From contig OZ253494.1 in NCBI GenBank assembly GCA_965262015.1, forward strand, positions 558,001 through 622,000: a stretch of DNA of 64,000 nucleotides. The letters are read 5' to 3'. Below are positions 8,411-17,465 of the stretch, one piece after another (position 1 is the stretch's first letter; every line of letters starts with the position of its first letter). Under the pieces are notes generated by a model, which was given only the letters and a program-made list of their open reading frames with translations, did not search any database and was not told where the DNA came from. The position numbers were made by a program, and so were the translations under genes. This DNA is from G965262015 sp965262015 (GTDB taxonomy: Bacteria; Spirochaetota; Leptospiria; Turneriellales; CBDBES01).

Positions 8411-10287
8411 CCATATTACATTGGCTATCCCGTAACATACTTATTACCTTTCTGACTCCATTCATTGTATTATTGATAGGTAGTAGTCTGATATCCACTG
8501 TCTTTGCCTCTGTTGTACTTTATGTTATAGTGGCTATTTTACTACTCGCACCTGTGGTTTGTTTTTTTATTATACCAAAAGTACGGCAATTCTACCCAGA
8601 AGCTCTACAAGGTTCTATTGTTTCCATCTTTATTTTGGGCATTGTTTCCATGCTCCTCTATGTACTGCAAACAGAATGGCTCCTAGAGGCATGGATACTA
8701 CAAGCAGAAAAACAATCTACTAAAGAATTGCTGAGTAGTATAAATATTATGGTGAAGATTCTATATATAGTATTAATAGGAACAACTTTTGCCTTGGTCA
8801 TAATAGTTCGTGCGAGTTTGTCTACGTTAAAATCTGACCTGAAAAAAATATCTTATTTAAAATATAATGTAATCAACCTAATCTTAATATTTAGCGTACT
8901 TGTATTTGCTAATTATATTGCCATGATCAAGCCTATATCAGTTGATCTAACACATATAGGAAGGTATAGCCTTTCGGCACCTAGTAAAAACATTATTCGC
9001 AAGATTGAACGTCCTGTAAGAATTACAGCTTTTTATCCCTACTTTCACAAAGCATACCGTATTTTACAGCTTATGCTTGTGGATCTACAGGCCACTAATT
9101 CTAATATATCATTTCAAATTATTGATGCAATGCGTGAGAAAAATATTGCTAGCTACAAAAAGATATCTAGAAATGGTTATATCGTTTTTGAATCTATTGA
9201 TCCTGAACAATTAGATCTTCAATTACGAGAAAAACGCAAGGTAATCATGTTTAAAGGTAGGAATGATATAAATTCATTAGAGCGTGAGTTGGTATCTGGT
9301 GTATTGCAGGTGTCACGGGAAGCAAAAAATATTTATTATACCACAGGCCATAGGGAGCTATCGGAACAAACCTCTAGAAAAAATAGTGGATTCAGTAACT
9401 TTTTTCGGGAGCTAAAAAAACAAAACTACACTTTTAAACCTTTGGGGATACAACAAAAATTTCCACCTATTATTCCTAAAGATGCTGATGCCCTTATGAT
9501 ACTTAGTCCCAAAAAAGACTTTATACACATTGAGAAACAGGCCATAAAGAGATATTTATTTTATGACAATGGGAAAGTCTTACTAACTCTAGATAGGGAA
9601 GCAAATGTAAATTTTGATTTCTTACTAAAACCTTTTCAGGTACGTTATAATAGAGGACAAGTTTATTCTAATGATTCGTTGCGACATAAAAAGAATATGT
9701 TGCTCATTACACAAAATAAAAATCACCCTGCCCTAGATTCTTTGAAGGCTCTTGATTCCAAAGAACGTTTTGCAATTTTCCCTTCTACTGGCTCATTTGA
9801 AAAAATAGAGCGTGATGTAACAACCAAGGTACCCCCCTATCAGCTATCATTTATTCTAAAATCTAGTCATAGAAGCTGGATAGATAAGATACCAAACGAG
9901 AGGCATGACACTGACAAAGAAAAATTAAAATTGTTTCATGTTGCCTTGGCTGTACAATCACACAAACCGTCTAAAACACCTAAGCTATCAAAGAGACTAA
10001 CTCCACATTCAACCATGTTTAAATTTTTAGCTTTTTCTGACATTGATTTCCTACAAAACCAATATACTATGTGGCCTGGTAGTAATCTAGAAATAGGAAT
10101 TAATACAACAAAATGGTTGGTTGAGGATAAGGTTATCATGGGACTTTTACCTAAGAAATGGGGTAAGGATAGACTTTTATTATCGCCTATGCAAGAGAGA
10201 GTTATATTTACCATACTTACCTTTTTTTGGCCATTAATGATATTAGGTACAGGTGTATTATATATTCGTAGACGAAGAGCCACATAA
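8407..10287 (+). CDS. gldG: GldG-like ABC transporter auxiliary protein
   Basis: A 626-residue protein: four hydrophobic segments in the first 190 residues, a large extracytoplasmic part, and one C-terminal membrane helix followed by RRRR. The soluble part matches the ABC_transp_aux domain of GldG (VRITAFYP near 201, DAMREKN, a YYTTGHRE segment near 317, ALMILSPKKDF). The four-base overlap with gldF shows translational coupling. The protein is longer than typical GldG (about 560) because of the extra N-terminal membrane segments. Function in the absence of gliding is unknown. Confidence 0.8.
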   Translation: MTILHWLSRNILITFLTPFIVLLIGSSLISTVFASVVLYVIVAILLLAPVVCFFIIPKVRQFYPEALQGSIVSIFILGIVSMLLYVLQTEWLLEAWILQAEKQSTKELLSSINIMVKILYIVLIGTTFALVIIVRASLSTLKSDLKKISYLKYNVINLILIFSVLVFANYIAMIKPISVDLTHIGRYSLSAPSKNIIRKIERPVRITAFYPYFHKAYRILQLMLVDLQATNSNISFQIIDAMREKNIASYKKISRNGYIVFESIDPEQLDLQLREKRKVIMFKGRNDINSLERELVSGVLQVSREAKNIYYTTGHRELSEQTSRKNSGFSNFFRELKKQNYTFKPLGIQQKFPPIIPKDADALMILSPKKDFIHIEKQAIKRYLFYDNGKVLLTLDREANVNFDFLLKPFQVRYNRGQVYSNDSLRHKKNMLLITQNKNHPALDSLKALDSKERFAIFPSTGSFEKIERDVTTKVPPYQLSFILKSSHRSWIDKIPNERHDTDKEKLKLFHVALAVQSHKPSKTPKLSKRLTPHSTMFKFLAFSDIDFLQNQYTMWPGSNLEIGINTTKWLVEDKVIMGLLPKKWGKDRLLLSPMQERVIFTILTFFWPLMILGTGVLYIRRRRAT

Positions 10288-10323
10288 ATATAGATATTCT
10301 ACTACTCATAATCATCCATTAGA

Positions 10324-11112
10324 ATGTGTGACCTTCGTAGGCTACCTGCTGTACTTACAATAGCTGGTTCAGATAGTTCTGGAGGCTCTGGGATCCAAGC
10401 GGATCTGAAAGTATTTAAACATATTGGAGTATATGGCATTAGTGCAATTACCGTAATCACAGCACAAAATATATCTTCAATCAAAGCGAAACAAAATGTT
10501 CAAGCATCTATTCTGTATCAACAAATACATTGTCTAATACAAGATTTTGATATTAAGGCCATCAAAATAGGTATGCTTGGTAGCCCTAAACATGCTTCTA
10601 TAATCCACCAGTTACTATCTAATTACCAGATTATTATTGATCCTGTTATGTATTCTAGTGGGAATAATGTATTAACTACACCAAACACGATGCGTGCTAT
10701 AAAGAAATGGTTAATACCCCATGCTCTAATCATTACACCAAATATTCAAGAGGCAGAAATCTTATCTGGTATGCACATTAACAACCTACACGATATGGGG
10801 AAAGCGAGTATGAACTTATATGAGATGGGACCCCATAATGTTCTCATTAAAGGAGGGCATTTCAAACAAAAACATAGCACAGATGTATGGTATGATGGTA
10901 TTAACATAAGACATCTCCAGGCAAGACGTATCAATAATACCAGGACATATATACGTGGAACAGGGTGTCGATTATCAGCAGCTATTGTTGCATATATAGC
11001 TTTAGATTACAGTGTTAAAGATGCCATACAAAAAGCCAAAAAATACATAACACATTTTATTGGTCAAGATATACAAGATGCTCTCTTGATAGAAGAAAAT
11101 AGAAGAAGTTAA
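10324..11112 (+). CDS. thiD: Hydroxymethylpyrimidine/phosphomethylpyrimidine kinase
   Basis: Ribokinase-fold kinase of thiamine synthesis that makes HMP-pyrophosphate. The N-terminal substrate motif LTIAGSDSSGGSGIQADLK is at about residues 11-29, DPVMYSSG lies mid-protein, and the C-terminal anion hole is GTGCRLSAAI. This last differs slightly from the usual GTGCTLSSAI. The 262-residue length is normal. It lies 36 bases after gldG and probably shares its transcript. No other thi genes are in the window, so it may act in salvage of pyrimidine or pyridoxal (inference). Confidence 0.87.
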   Translation: MCDLRRLPAVLTIAGSDSSGGSGIQADLKVFKHIGVYGISAITVITAQNISSIKAKQNVQASILYQQIHCLIQDFDIKAIKIGMLGSPKHASIIHQLLSNYQIIIDPVMYSSGNNVLTTPNTMRAIKKWLIPHALIITPNIQEAEILSGMHINNLHDMGKASMNLYEMGPHNVLIKGGHFKQKHSTDVWYDGINIRHLQARRINNTRTYIRGTGCRLSAAIVAYIALDYSVKDAIQKAKKYITHFIGQDIQDALLIEENRRS

Positions 11113-11120
11113 GTTTCTGC

Positions 11121-11462
11121 CTAGGTTTTAGTTATGTTAACCCTACCTTCCAATAAAACCCCTTCTTCCACAAATAGGCTTGGTGTAAAAATATCACCAT
11201 ATACCTCAGCAGTTTTAAAGAGATGCACATAGGATTTACCTATCAAATTACCCACTACTTTACCAGACACTAGAATTTCTCTAGCTTGTAAGGTTGTTTC
11301 TAACAAGCCTTTTTCACCAATAATAATTTTATTATTTGAATCAATCTTACCCATAAAATGGCCATCAATTCTGATAGAACCATGCAAATAAAACTCGCCA
11401 GTGAAGGAATCACCTTCACCAATAAAACTACTAATCAAGTGTTCTGGTTCAGAAGGCATCAT
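11121..11462 (-). CDS. Bactofilin
   Basis: A 113-residue polymer-forming cytoskeletal protein. It consists almost entirely of the short beta-helix repeats of the bactofilin domain (GEFYLHGSIRIDGHFMGKI, then VSGKVVGNLIG and AEVYGDIFTPSLFVEEG). Bactofilins form cytosolic filaments at the membrane and recruit peptidoglycan enzymes. It lies 20 bases downstream of a membrane LytM-like gene in the same orientation, the typical bactofilin/M23 partnership. Its 3' end faces thiD, with only eight bases between the stops. Confidence 0.88.
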   Translation of the reverse strand: MMPSEPEHLISSFIGEGDSFTGEFYLHGSIRIDGHFMGKIDSNNKIIIGEKGLLETTLQAREILVSGKVVGNLIGKSYVHLFKTAEVYGDIFTPSLFVEEGVLLEGRVNITKT

Positions 11463-11482
11463 TGGATACTTAAATGAGCCGG

Positions 11483-12634
11483 CTAGTCCATGGTATAGTA
11501 CATATACACACTAGGATCTTGAGACTCTGTGCCAAGATAGATTTGATAATGCAAAATCGCATCAGAAGACGAGTTAGATAAACCCAAAAAACCAATCGTT
11601 TCCCCTTTACTAACCTTATCTTGAAGTTGCACATTTATATTTGCTAAACCATTGTATACCGTTTCGTAGCCATAACTATGCTTAATTCTCACTTGAATAC
11701 TATTTTCTATCCTTTTAATATCTACAACTTTCCCAGCGGCAGTAGTAACCACCTTAGCCCCAGGGGTAGCCACAATATCCACACCATTATTGAATGTAAC
11801 ATTCATACTATCTGACATACGAATATAGCCATAAGGATTAATCACATAGCCCAACACAGGGTAAAGGGTAGGTGTTAAACGAATAGAATACAGCCTTTTT
11901 TTTATGTAGTGTTTTAAACTACGTAATGGCTTTCTATCATTTTTCATATTTTCTAAGACATGGTTTAAAATAAATAATTCAGTTGGCAATACATTACTCT
12001 CTATCTGGGAAACGGAATTATTATCAGTTGTGTCTGATACAGCCTTGGATGCCACGCCCAACTGCTTCTCTTGGTCTCTTTGTAATGAAATAATAGATTC
12101 TGGTTCTGAATCATATAAAGGTATACTAGCACCCCCCTGGCCTAGGAAAGTAGAAGATTTACTTTTAAAATTTTTCTCATATTCCCCAAATCCTTGTGAC
12201 AAATTATATAACTCTGATAAGGACTTTTTTATAAGACTATATTTATGGCTAATCAAGTGTATCTCTTTTCGTATGCGTTGTAATTGTACTTTGGCTTCTC
12301 CCTGAGATACTTTCATATAATCTAATTCCTGCACAGTACTTGTGTAGCCAATAATAAGCCATGAGCTTATAAAAAGAACACCCACAACAGTCATAGCCAA
12401 AATACTTAACGCTAAATTAGAAACATGGTAACTTTTCATTGTTTTATTAGTATGCGGGACAAACATCAAGGTTAGTCTTTCTTGTTTTTTACGTACAATG
12501 AATGCTTTAAACTGATTATAAATTTTAAGAATTGAGATCTTACGAAAAATCATAAAAATACGCCTACGACTCCCCTCACTTGGAGAGTCAACACCACCAA
12601 GATCAAAAATATGTTGAGAACTTTTTTTACTCAT
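11483..12634 (-). CDS. Membrane-anchored LytM/M23-like protein, degenerate zinc site
   Basis: A 383-residue protein with a cytosolic basic N terminus, one membrane helix (about 73-97), a coiled coil (about 103-145), a linker and a C-terminal LytM domain (about 262-375). In active M23 peptidases the zinc ligands are H and D of HxGxD plus the second H of HxH; the first H of that pair is catalytic. Here the first motif reads NNGVD (residues 282-286), so the His ligand is Asn282. The HxH motif reads ILH (360-362), so the catalytic His is replaced by Ile. The domain is thus probably non-catalytic, like EnvC/NlpD activators or H. pylori Csd2. The neighbouring bactofilin probably positions it. Family and ligand loss are visible; the activator role is inferred. 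Confidence 0.8.
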   Translation of the reverse strand: MSKKSSQHIFDLGGVDSPSEGSRRRIFMIFRKISILKIYNQFKAFIVRKKQERLTLMFVPHTNKTMKSYHVSNLALSILAMTVVGVLFISSWLIIGYTSTVQELDYMKVSQGEAKVQLQRIRKEIHLISHKYSLIKKSLSELYNLSQGFGEYEKNFKSKSSTFLGQGGASIPLYDSEPESIISLQRDQEKQLGVASKAVSDTTDNNSVSQIESNVLPTELFILNHVLENMKNDRKPLRSLKHYIKKRLYSIRLTPTLYPVLGYVINPYGYIRMSDSMNVTFNNGVDIVATPGAKVVTTAAGKVVDIKRIENSIQVRIKHSYGYETVYNGLANINVQLQDKVSKGETIGFLGLSNSSSDAILHYQIYLGTESQDPSVYMYYTMD

Positions 12635-13029
12635 TAGATTACAAATCGAACCCCCAGTCGGATTTATTTCGACACAACGTCAAGTACTTATTAAAAATGA
12701 CTTGTAAAACTCAATGGAAAGTTGTAAATTCCATGTTGAAGTGCAAAAATTAGTTTAAATAATAAACTATACACATTTATTATTTGAGGAACGAGAAGTC
12801 ATTTATAATTCTAAGGTCTTTAGATTAAATGTCCTCCCTTATTACCTTCAAAACTAGAGAGACATCTGTCCACCACGTGACTTATAGTTATCTAAAAAAC
12901 AGATGACAGATGGTTGAGATAATATACCATAGCCACTCACTATGGAAGCCTAAATGAACTCCATCCAATAAAATGCTATTTAACCAGTTTCTTTAAGGAT
13001 AGTTTTTGAGTTCACATTAATTTACTCTG
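12635..13029. other. Intergenic region between divergent genes
   Basis: About 395 bases separating the LytM-like gene (minus) from the glycosyltransferase-like gene (plus). Promoters for both must lie here, but I cannot pick convincing ones. No coding frame or RNA gene is recognisable. Confidence 0.4.
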
Positions 13030-13845
13030 ATGTCTGATTTATATTATAACCCTGAAATTGATAACGCAGTGGACATTGCCAAGGTAGAAGCGAGTCGTTC
13101 GTATGCCTTAAATATACCTTTCTATGAAGCAGGTATGCAAGATTTGATATCTCTAAATATCAAAGGTAGCTCAAATCTCTGCCTATCGTGTATTTTGCCG
13201 TTAAACCCATATTTAGTTGGTTATTTTAGAAAACATAAAAAATATGGTAAGCTGGTACAAAATAATTTTATTAACTTACCATCAGGGGCTGGCATGAAAT
13301 GGTATCTTCAGCAATATGGTATCTTAATCGACCATGTTATTGTACCAAAAGATTATTTACTTAATCTTTTGTATTCGGCTTCGCAAAATTTTAAAAGTGT
13401 TTTTTTAATTGGCGGGCAATCAGAAGAGATTATACAGTTATATAATAATTTAAAACGTGCCCTCCCTACTCTGAATTTAGTAGGTAAACATCCCATCTTT
13501 AATTTAAAACAGCAAGCAGAAGATTTAAAAACAGCTTTATTGAAGGTGAGGCCTGATATTGTTATTTTTCTGGCAAAGTATAAGCATAGTTTAAATTGGT
13601 TATTAGATTACCAGAGTGAATTTGAGCGATCTCATTCTTCTTTCTTTCTTTTGGACAAGAATGTAAAACAACTTATCTCTGAACAATCAGAAAAAAAAAG
13701 TTTTATGACAAAAAAAAGTCTGGGGTGGCTAGGGGATATTCTGAAAAATCCCTTACGTTGGTTCCAATTATTTGTGGTCTTACGATGGTGGTTTGCTGTT
13801 ATTAGGGACACTAAGTTGAAAAAAAAATCTGTAAAACCTGTATAA
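13030..13845 (+). CDS. Divergent WecG/TagA/CpsF-like glycosyltransferase
   Basis: A 271-residue protein with the outline of the GT26 family: an NLPSGAGMK segment at about residue 86 where the family has a PSADG-type motif, FLIGGQSEE, PDIVIFLAK and a C-terminal LGWLGDILKNPLRWFQLF that matches the family's W-x-x-R-L-x-x-x-P-x-R ending. Typical members transfer N-acetylmannosamine or glucose to lipid-linked intermediates. The Asp of the first motif and the PKQE motif are missing, so activity is uncertain. It is convergent with the envelope-glycan operon at 13891-19471, which makes an envelope role plausible. The assignment is by pattern and is moderate at best. Confidence 0.5.
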   Translation: MSDLYYNPEIDNAVDIAKVEASRSYALNIPFYEAGMQDLISLNIKGSSNLCLSCILPLNPYLVGYFRKHKKYGKLVQNNFINLPSGAGMKWYLQQYGILIDHVIVPKDYLLNLLYSASQNFKSVFLIGGQSEEIIQLYNNLKRALPTLNLVGKHPIFNLKQQAEDLKTALLKVRPDIVIFLAKYKHSLNWLLDYQSEFERSHSSFFLLDKNVKQLISEQSEKKSFMTKKSLGWLGDILKNPLRWFQLFVVLRWWFAVIRDTKLKKKSVKPV

Positions 13846-13890
13846 TATATGCACATTCTACAACCATAGGTATAAATCCAAATAATTATT

Positions 13891-14199
13891 TTAGAAAGAA
13901 TACAATACCAGTCCAGATAAGATTAAAATAGCTCCTATTTTCTGCACGGTGGTTATCTGCTCATGCAAGATAAAAAATGATAGTATGTGCATGGTAACAA
14001 GAACAAGTGCACTATACAAAGCTACCGTGTCCATGGAGAATACTAGTAGAGCATGATAATTTACATATGGCAATGAAACTAATAGTATACATGCTAGGAT
14101 AAAAAATATCTTTTTTTTTCGAATAAAAAATAATTTGTAAAATAGCTGTCCTAGTGTTGCGTTGATAATACCAATGGCAATAAACAAAAAAGAAGGCAT
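13891..14199 (-). CDS. Small four-helix SMR/ArnE-ArnF-like transporter subunit
   Basis: A 102-residue protein made of four hydrophobic segments. The last two match the ends of EmrE/ArnE-type small transporters (SFFILHEQITTVQKIGAILI, then SGLVLYS). ArnE and ArnF pair to flip undecaprenyl-phosphate aminoarabinose across the inner membrane. It is the last gene of the seven-gene operon and starts six bases after a second protein of the same type. A GT2 enzyme and a GT-C enzyme lie in the same operon, so flipping of a polyprenyl-phosphate sugar is the best guess. A drug/metabolite exporter half is the alternative. Confidence 0.6.
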   Translation of the reverse strand: MPSFLFIAIGIINATLGQLFYKLFFIRKKKIFFILACILLVSLPYVNYHALLVFSMDTVALYSALVLVTMHILSFFILHEQITTVQKIGAILILSGLVLYSF

Positions 14200-14205
14200 A
14201 AATTT

Positions 14206-14553
14206 TTATTTAGTACGCTTATGAACCAGCATACTTCCTACTACGATAAATGCAATAGAAATTACTTTTTGGATTGATAAAATAGTTTCTTGCATCAAAA
14301 CAGATATAATGTATATAATGGGATAGTATAAAGATAATAAACTATAACTAACATTTAAGGGATATCTCTTATGTACAATGCCCCATAAAACAAGCTTAAT
14401 CATATTATTTGATAATACCATGGCAAAAATGCATAAAGTAATCCATGAAGAGCTATCTGTGCTTCCACCCACATAATCTAAAGATAATAGATTTGCCGTG
14501 GACAGGATAATGATACTCATCACTAGAATAAAATGCATTAAACTCGATACCAA
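14206..14553 (-). CDS. Small four-helix SMR/ArnE-ArnF-like transporter subunit
   Basis: A 115-residue, four-helix membrane protein. Its third and fourth segments (YPIIYIISVLMQETI, then ISIAFIVVGSMLVHKR) have the EamA/SMR layout with the conserved glutamate just after helix three. Its start overlaps the end of the GT2 gene by 16 bases, so the two are translationally coupled. With the next gene it forms a two-subunit pair, as ArnE and ArnF do. The likely role is movement of a lipid-linked monosaccharide made by the GT2 enzyme to the periplasmic face (inference from neighbours). Confidence 0.6.
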   Translation of the reverse strand: MVSSLMHFILVMSIIILSTANLLSLDYVGGSTDSSSWITLCIFAMVLSNNMIKLVLWGIVHKRYPLNVSYSLLSLYYPIIYIISVLMQETILSIQKVISIAFIVVGSMLVHKRTK

Positions 14554-15293
14554 CTTTTTAGAATGGAGATCCCAAATCGTAACCCATATAAAAAATTTGG
14601 ACCTTTTTTACTGTTGCCATACTGTCGAGGATATACAACAACTGGAACTTCTTTAATCTGGAGATTCTTATGTACTGCCTGTATAAGGACTTCTGCTGTA
14701 TGGTGTCTTTTTTCTACACAGTGTAATGTATTAATGGCTTTATAACTAAAAGATCTGTATCCATTGGAGCAGTCGGATATACGAGTTTTTAGTAAAAAAA
14801 ATAATAGAAAATTAAATAAGACAATACCTAGTCTTCTGGTTGTATTTTCGTATGTTCCTGCTCGGAGAAATCGATTACCAATAACAAGATCAACTCTAGT
14901 AAATAATATAGGCCATACCATAGAAGGTAGATCTGTAAAACAATGTTGTCCATCCGCATCCATAGTTACTACACACCGCATACCTAATTTTTGGGCCAAT
15001 GTAAATCCTACGTATAAGGCATAGCCCCCTCCCTGATTCTGTTGTATTCTTAACAAGCAAACATTATATTCCATTGCGATTTGCTTCGTATAATCAGACG
15101 AACCATCATCCACAACTAGAATATGACATTTACGTCCTAAAACCTGTTTAGGTGCCTTATGCAATAAAATCTTTAGGTTGGCTCTCTCGTTATAGGCGGG
15201 TATAATCACAAGAATATCTTTTTGGGGATTAATATAGGGAGCATATTGGTGATAAGCTTTCTGTATCATACCATACATATAAACATTGTCCAT
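14538..15293 (-). CDS. GT2 polyprenyl-phosphate glycosyltransferase (DPM1/ArnC-like)
   Basis: A 251-residue GT-A enzyme. It has VIIPAYNERANLKILL at about residues 29-44, VVDDGSSD near 60, the DXD site in MDADGQH near 111 and an IGNRFL loop. There is a hydrophobic pair of segments around residue 150 but no large C-terminal membrane domain, so it is a DPM1-type soluble or peripheral enzyme. Such enzymes transfer a sugar from a nucleotide to dolichyl- or undecaprenyl-phosphate. Six bases separate it from the upstream cupin gene and it overlaps the first SMR gene. Sugar identity cannot be read from sequence. Confidence 0.85.
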   Translation of the reverse strand: MDNVYMYGMIQKAYHQYAPYINPQKDILVIIPAYNERANLKILLHKAPKQVLGRKCHILVVDDGSSDYTKQIAMEYNVCLLRIQQNQGGGYALYVGFTLAQKLGMRCVVTMDADGQHCFTDLPSMVWPILFTRVDLVIGNRFLRAGTYENTTRRLGIVLFNFLLFFLLKTRISDCSNGYRSFSYKAINTLHCVEKRHHTAEVLIQAVHKNLQIKEVPVVVYPRQYGNSKKGPNFLYGLRFGISILKSWYRV

Positions 15294-15298
15294 AAAAC

Positions 15299-15856
15299 TT
15301 ATTTTTTTTTGTAATATAGATGAGATATAAAATATTGGTTATCCTGAAAATTACCCCGTCTTGCCATACAAATCTTACCATATGCGTCTATGTATTTACC
15401 TTCAGCTATATTATACTTCTCTCCATAAATATGTATGCTAACAGTTTGGCTACCATCAGTGGGCGTACTAACTCTATGCCAATCAGAGTGAGGAGGACAG
15501 AAATTTAATCCGCTATAAGTATTCAACCACCCAGAATGATTGAGATGTATTTTAGAATGATCCATTATAAAATTTTCTATAAATAATGTACCTGATATCA
15601 ACCAGAAAATACCCCAGGTTTCGTGGCAATGGACAGCACCTTGGTAACCTTGTGAAAAGATATGTAATTCAATATGATAGGAGCACTGGGCATTTTGGTA
15701 TAATAAATAACGACCATAAGGCAGAGAGTTTGCATTTATGTGATAAGTAGTAAAGCAAGAAGATAACATGTTGGTTAAGTAAGACACTTTCTCTATATCC
15801 ATGGGATCACATACATTTATGTCACACTGTTTTATAATGGGCTTCCACATGATCAA
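15299..15856 (-). CDS. Cysteine-dioxygenase-like cupin protein
   Basis: A 185-residue single cupin. The pattern matches cysteine dioxygenase (CDO) more than sugar epimerases: YGRYLLY (Arg49, where CDO has its substrate-carboxylate arginine), HCH at 77-79 and WH at 126-127 for the three-His iron site, and SIHIYGEKY at 140-148 (CDO has SLHLY). CDO oxidises cysteine to cysteine sulfinate. The start overlaps the end of the GT-C gene by four bases, which places it firmly in the envelope operon, an odd setting for CDO. Other thiol dioxygenases or a non-enzymatic cupin remain possible. Confidence 0.6.
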   Translation of the reverse strand: MIMWKPIIKQCDINVCDPMDIEKVSYLTNMLSSCFTTYHINANSLPYGRYLLYQNAQCSYHIELHIFSQGYQGAVHCHETWGIFWLISGTLFIENFIMDHSKIHLNHSGWLNTYSGLNFCPPHSDWHRVSTPTDGSQTVSIHIYGEKYNIAEGKYIDAYGKICMARRGNFQDNQYFISHLYYKKK

Positions 15857-17463
15857 TACGGTACCTTGGGCTTTATGATAAAAAATCCATCTATATCATC
15901 TACATGGATACCTTCATTAGCACCATAGGCACTGACCAAGGTAAAGTTATGAGCAAGAGTAGGCATGTTCTTTCTAAAATATACATACTCTTGTTTAGTA
16001 AGTAACATATAGTCCACTGCATATTTTTTGAAAAGCAAACGTATATCTTCTTGTGTTGTCTCTTTATGTATCCAACTATAATGGGTATTTTCAGTAAAAC
16101 GTGCTAATTTTTGTGGCGAATACATTGCAATATGTATGTCATTTTTGTAGTCGCCCTTCTGTTTAATCCACTGTATAAGATTTTGCTTATTACTTGCATA
16201 GGAATATGGATAAAGTACAGTATGTTGAACTTTTTTACCAATTGACCAGAAACCCAAAGAGATGGGTATAATAATTAGTAGGCGAAGCACAATCTTATTT
16301 TTCATTTGATCAAATAGGTAAGCAAAGGCTATGTATATAGCGAATACACATACAATGGCATGACGAGTATTAAAATTCCAGGTACTCCATACTTTTTTAT
16401 GGATTAAGTGAATCGAAGCAAATTCTAATAAGGCAAAAATTACACAGAAAAGAATAAATATTTTTTTCTCATCTTGCAATAAGGTTTTTAAGTGAGACAT
16501 ACATCTCTTAAAGTTGTGGGGCCGCATAATAAATAATAATAATCCAATAATGCTATACTGAAAGCCATGAAAAGCATAAACATAGGAATATTGCTTATCC
16601 CAGGAAAAGGCTAGAAAAAACCCGTATAACTTATAATACAACCATTCGAAGATGTTGCTGTAAGAAACAAATGAAATAATAGGAGATAAAAAAGGATCTA
16701 CCTGGAATCGATCAAAAAATAGTAATGTAGCCAGATTTATCTGTCCTAGATAGATATCTAAATAAACTAACTGGGGGATATACAGTAACAGGAGGCCCGT
16801 CAAAAGTAAACCAATATGCATACAATATCTATATATTTTTCTCTCATAATTTTGTCTAAACATCAAAACAATGTAAAGGAGAATAAGTGACACAGGTAAT
16901 ACCACAAATTGGCTACGAATCTGCATAAGAACAGAACACCACATACCTATTTCTAGAGATTTCAAGATAGTAACTTTCTTGAAGATTACCATACACCTAC
17001 CAGCAAAGAAAGCAAATATTAAAAAAGATAGAGCCTCAGTGTAAGGCTTAGATGTAACCTCAAAAAAAATAGGATGTAAACCAATCATCAAGAGAAATAA
17101 ATCAGCAACATAGATACGATAACCTTGCATACTTACGAAAATTTTATGATACGTTTGATGTGCTACGTACCTCATTTGTACTAAAAACAGACAATATAAA
17201 AAAGCAGGTAATATATGGGCTAATTTATGCAATGGAATTACATAAGACAGATAACCTAATAATCTAGGCCAAATAGGATAAATAGGAGTGGAATGAGGGA
17301 AATGATGCATACCCTGATGATAGAGAGAGATATTCGTGGTAAACCCCAGACCATGGCTAATATTTCTAGCAACGTCATAATAATAAGATCCATCTATACC
17401 CATATCATTGATATAAAATGTGTGGACTATTTTTAGGATGACCAAAATAAATACAAAAAACAC
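15853..17463 (-). CDS. GT-C family membrane glycosyltransferase (PMT/ArnT-like)
   Basis: A 536-residue protein with about eleven membrane segments and a soluble C-terminal domain from about 430. The N-terminal periplasmic loop carries the GT-C acidic motif (MGIDGSYYYDVARNISHGLG at about residues 21-40) typical of enzymes that take a sugar from a polyprenyl phosphate. ArnT and protein O-mannosyltransferases are of this type. It starts two bases after the COG3014-like gene and overlaps the cupin gene by four bases. It is the likely final transferase of the pathway fed by the GT2 and SMR genes. Acceptor (lipid A, protein or glycan) is unknown. Confidence 0.72.
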   Translation of the reverse strand: MFFVFILVILKIVHTFYINDMGIDGSYYYDVARNISHGLGFTTNISLYHQGMHHFPHSTPIYPIWPRLLGYLSYVIPLHKLAHILPAFLYCLFLVQMRYVAHQTYHKIFVSMQGYRIYVADLFLLMIGLHPIFFEVTSKPYTEALSFLIFAFFAGRCMVIFKKVTILKSLEIGMWCSVLMQIRSQFVVLPVSLILLYIVLMFRQNYERKIYRYCMHIGLLLTGLLLLYIPQLVYLDIYLGQINLATLLFFDRFQVDPFLSPIISFVSYSNIFEWLYYKLYGFFLAFSWDKQYSYVYAFHGFQYSIIGLLLFIMRPHNFKRCMSHLKTLLQDEKKIFILFCVIFALLEFASIHLIHKKVWSTWNFNTRHAIVCVFAIYIAFAYLFDQMKNKIVLRLLIIIPISLGFWSIGKKVQHTVLYPYSYASNKQNLIQWIKQKGDYKNDIHIAMYSPQKLARFTENTHYSWIHKETTQEDIRLLFKKYAVDYMLLTKQEYVYFRKNMPTLAHNFTLVSAYGANEGIHVDDIDGFFIIKPKVPY

Positions 17464-17465
17464 AA

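Noticed and set aside
12645..12670. A tRNA-like T-arm sequence (GGGGGTTCGAT on the minus strand)
   Set aside because: The stem does not pair on its 3' side, and no acceptor, D or anticodon arm fits in the adjacent sequence.
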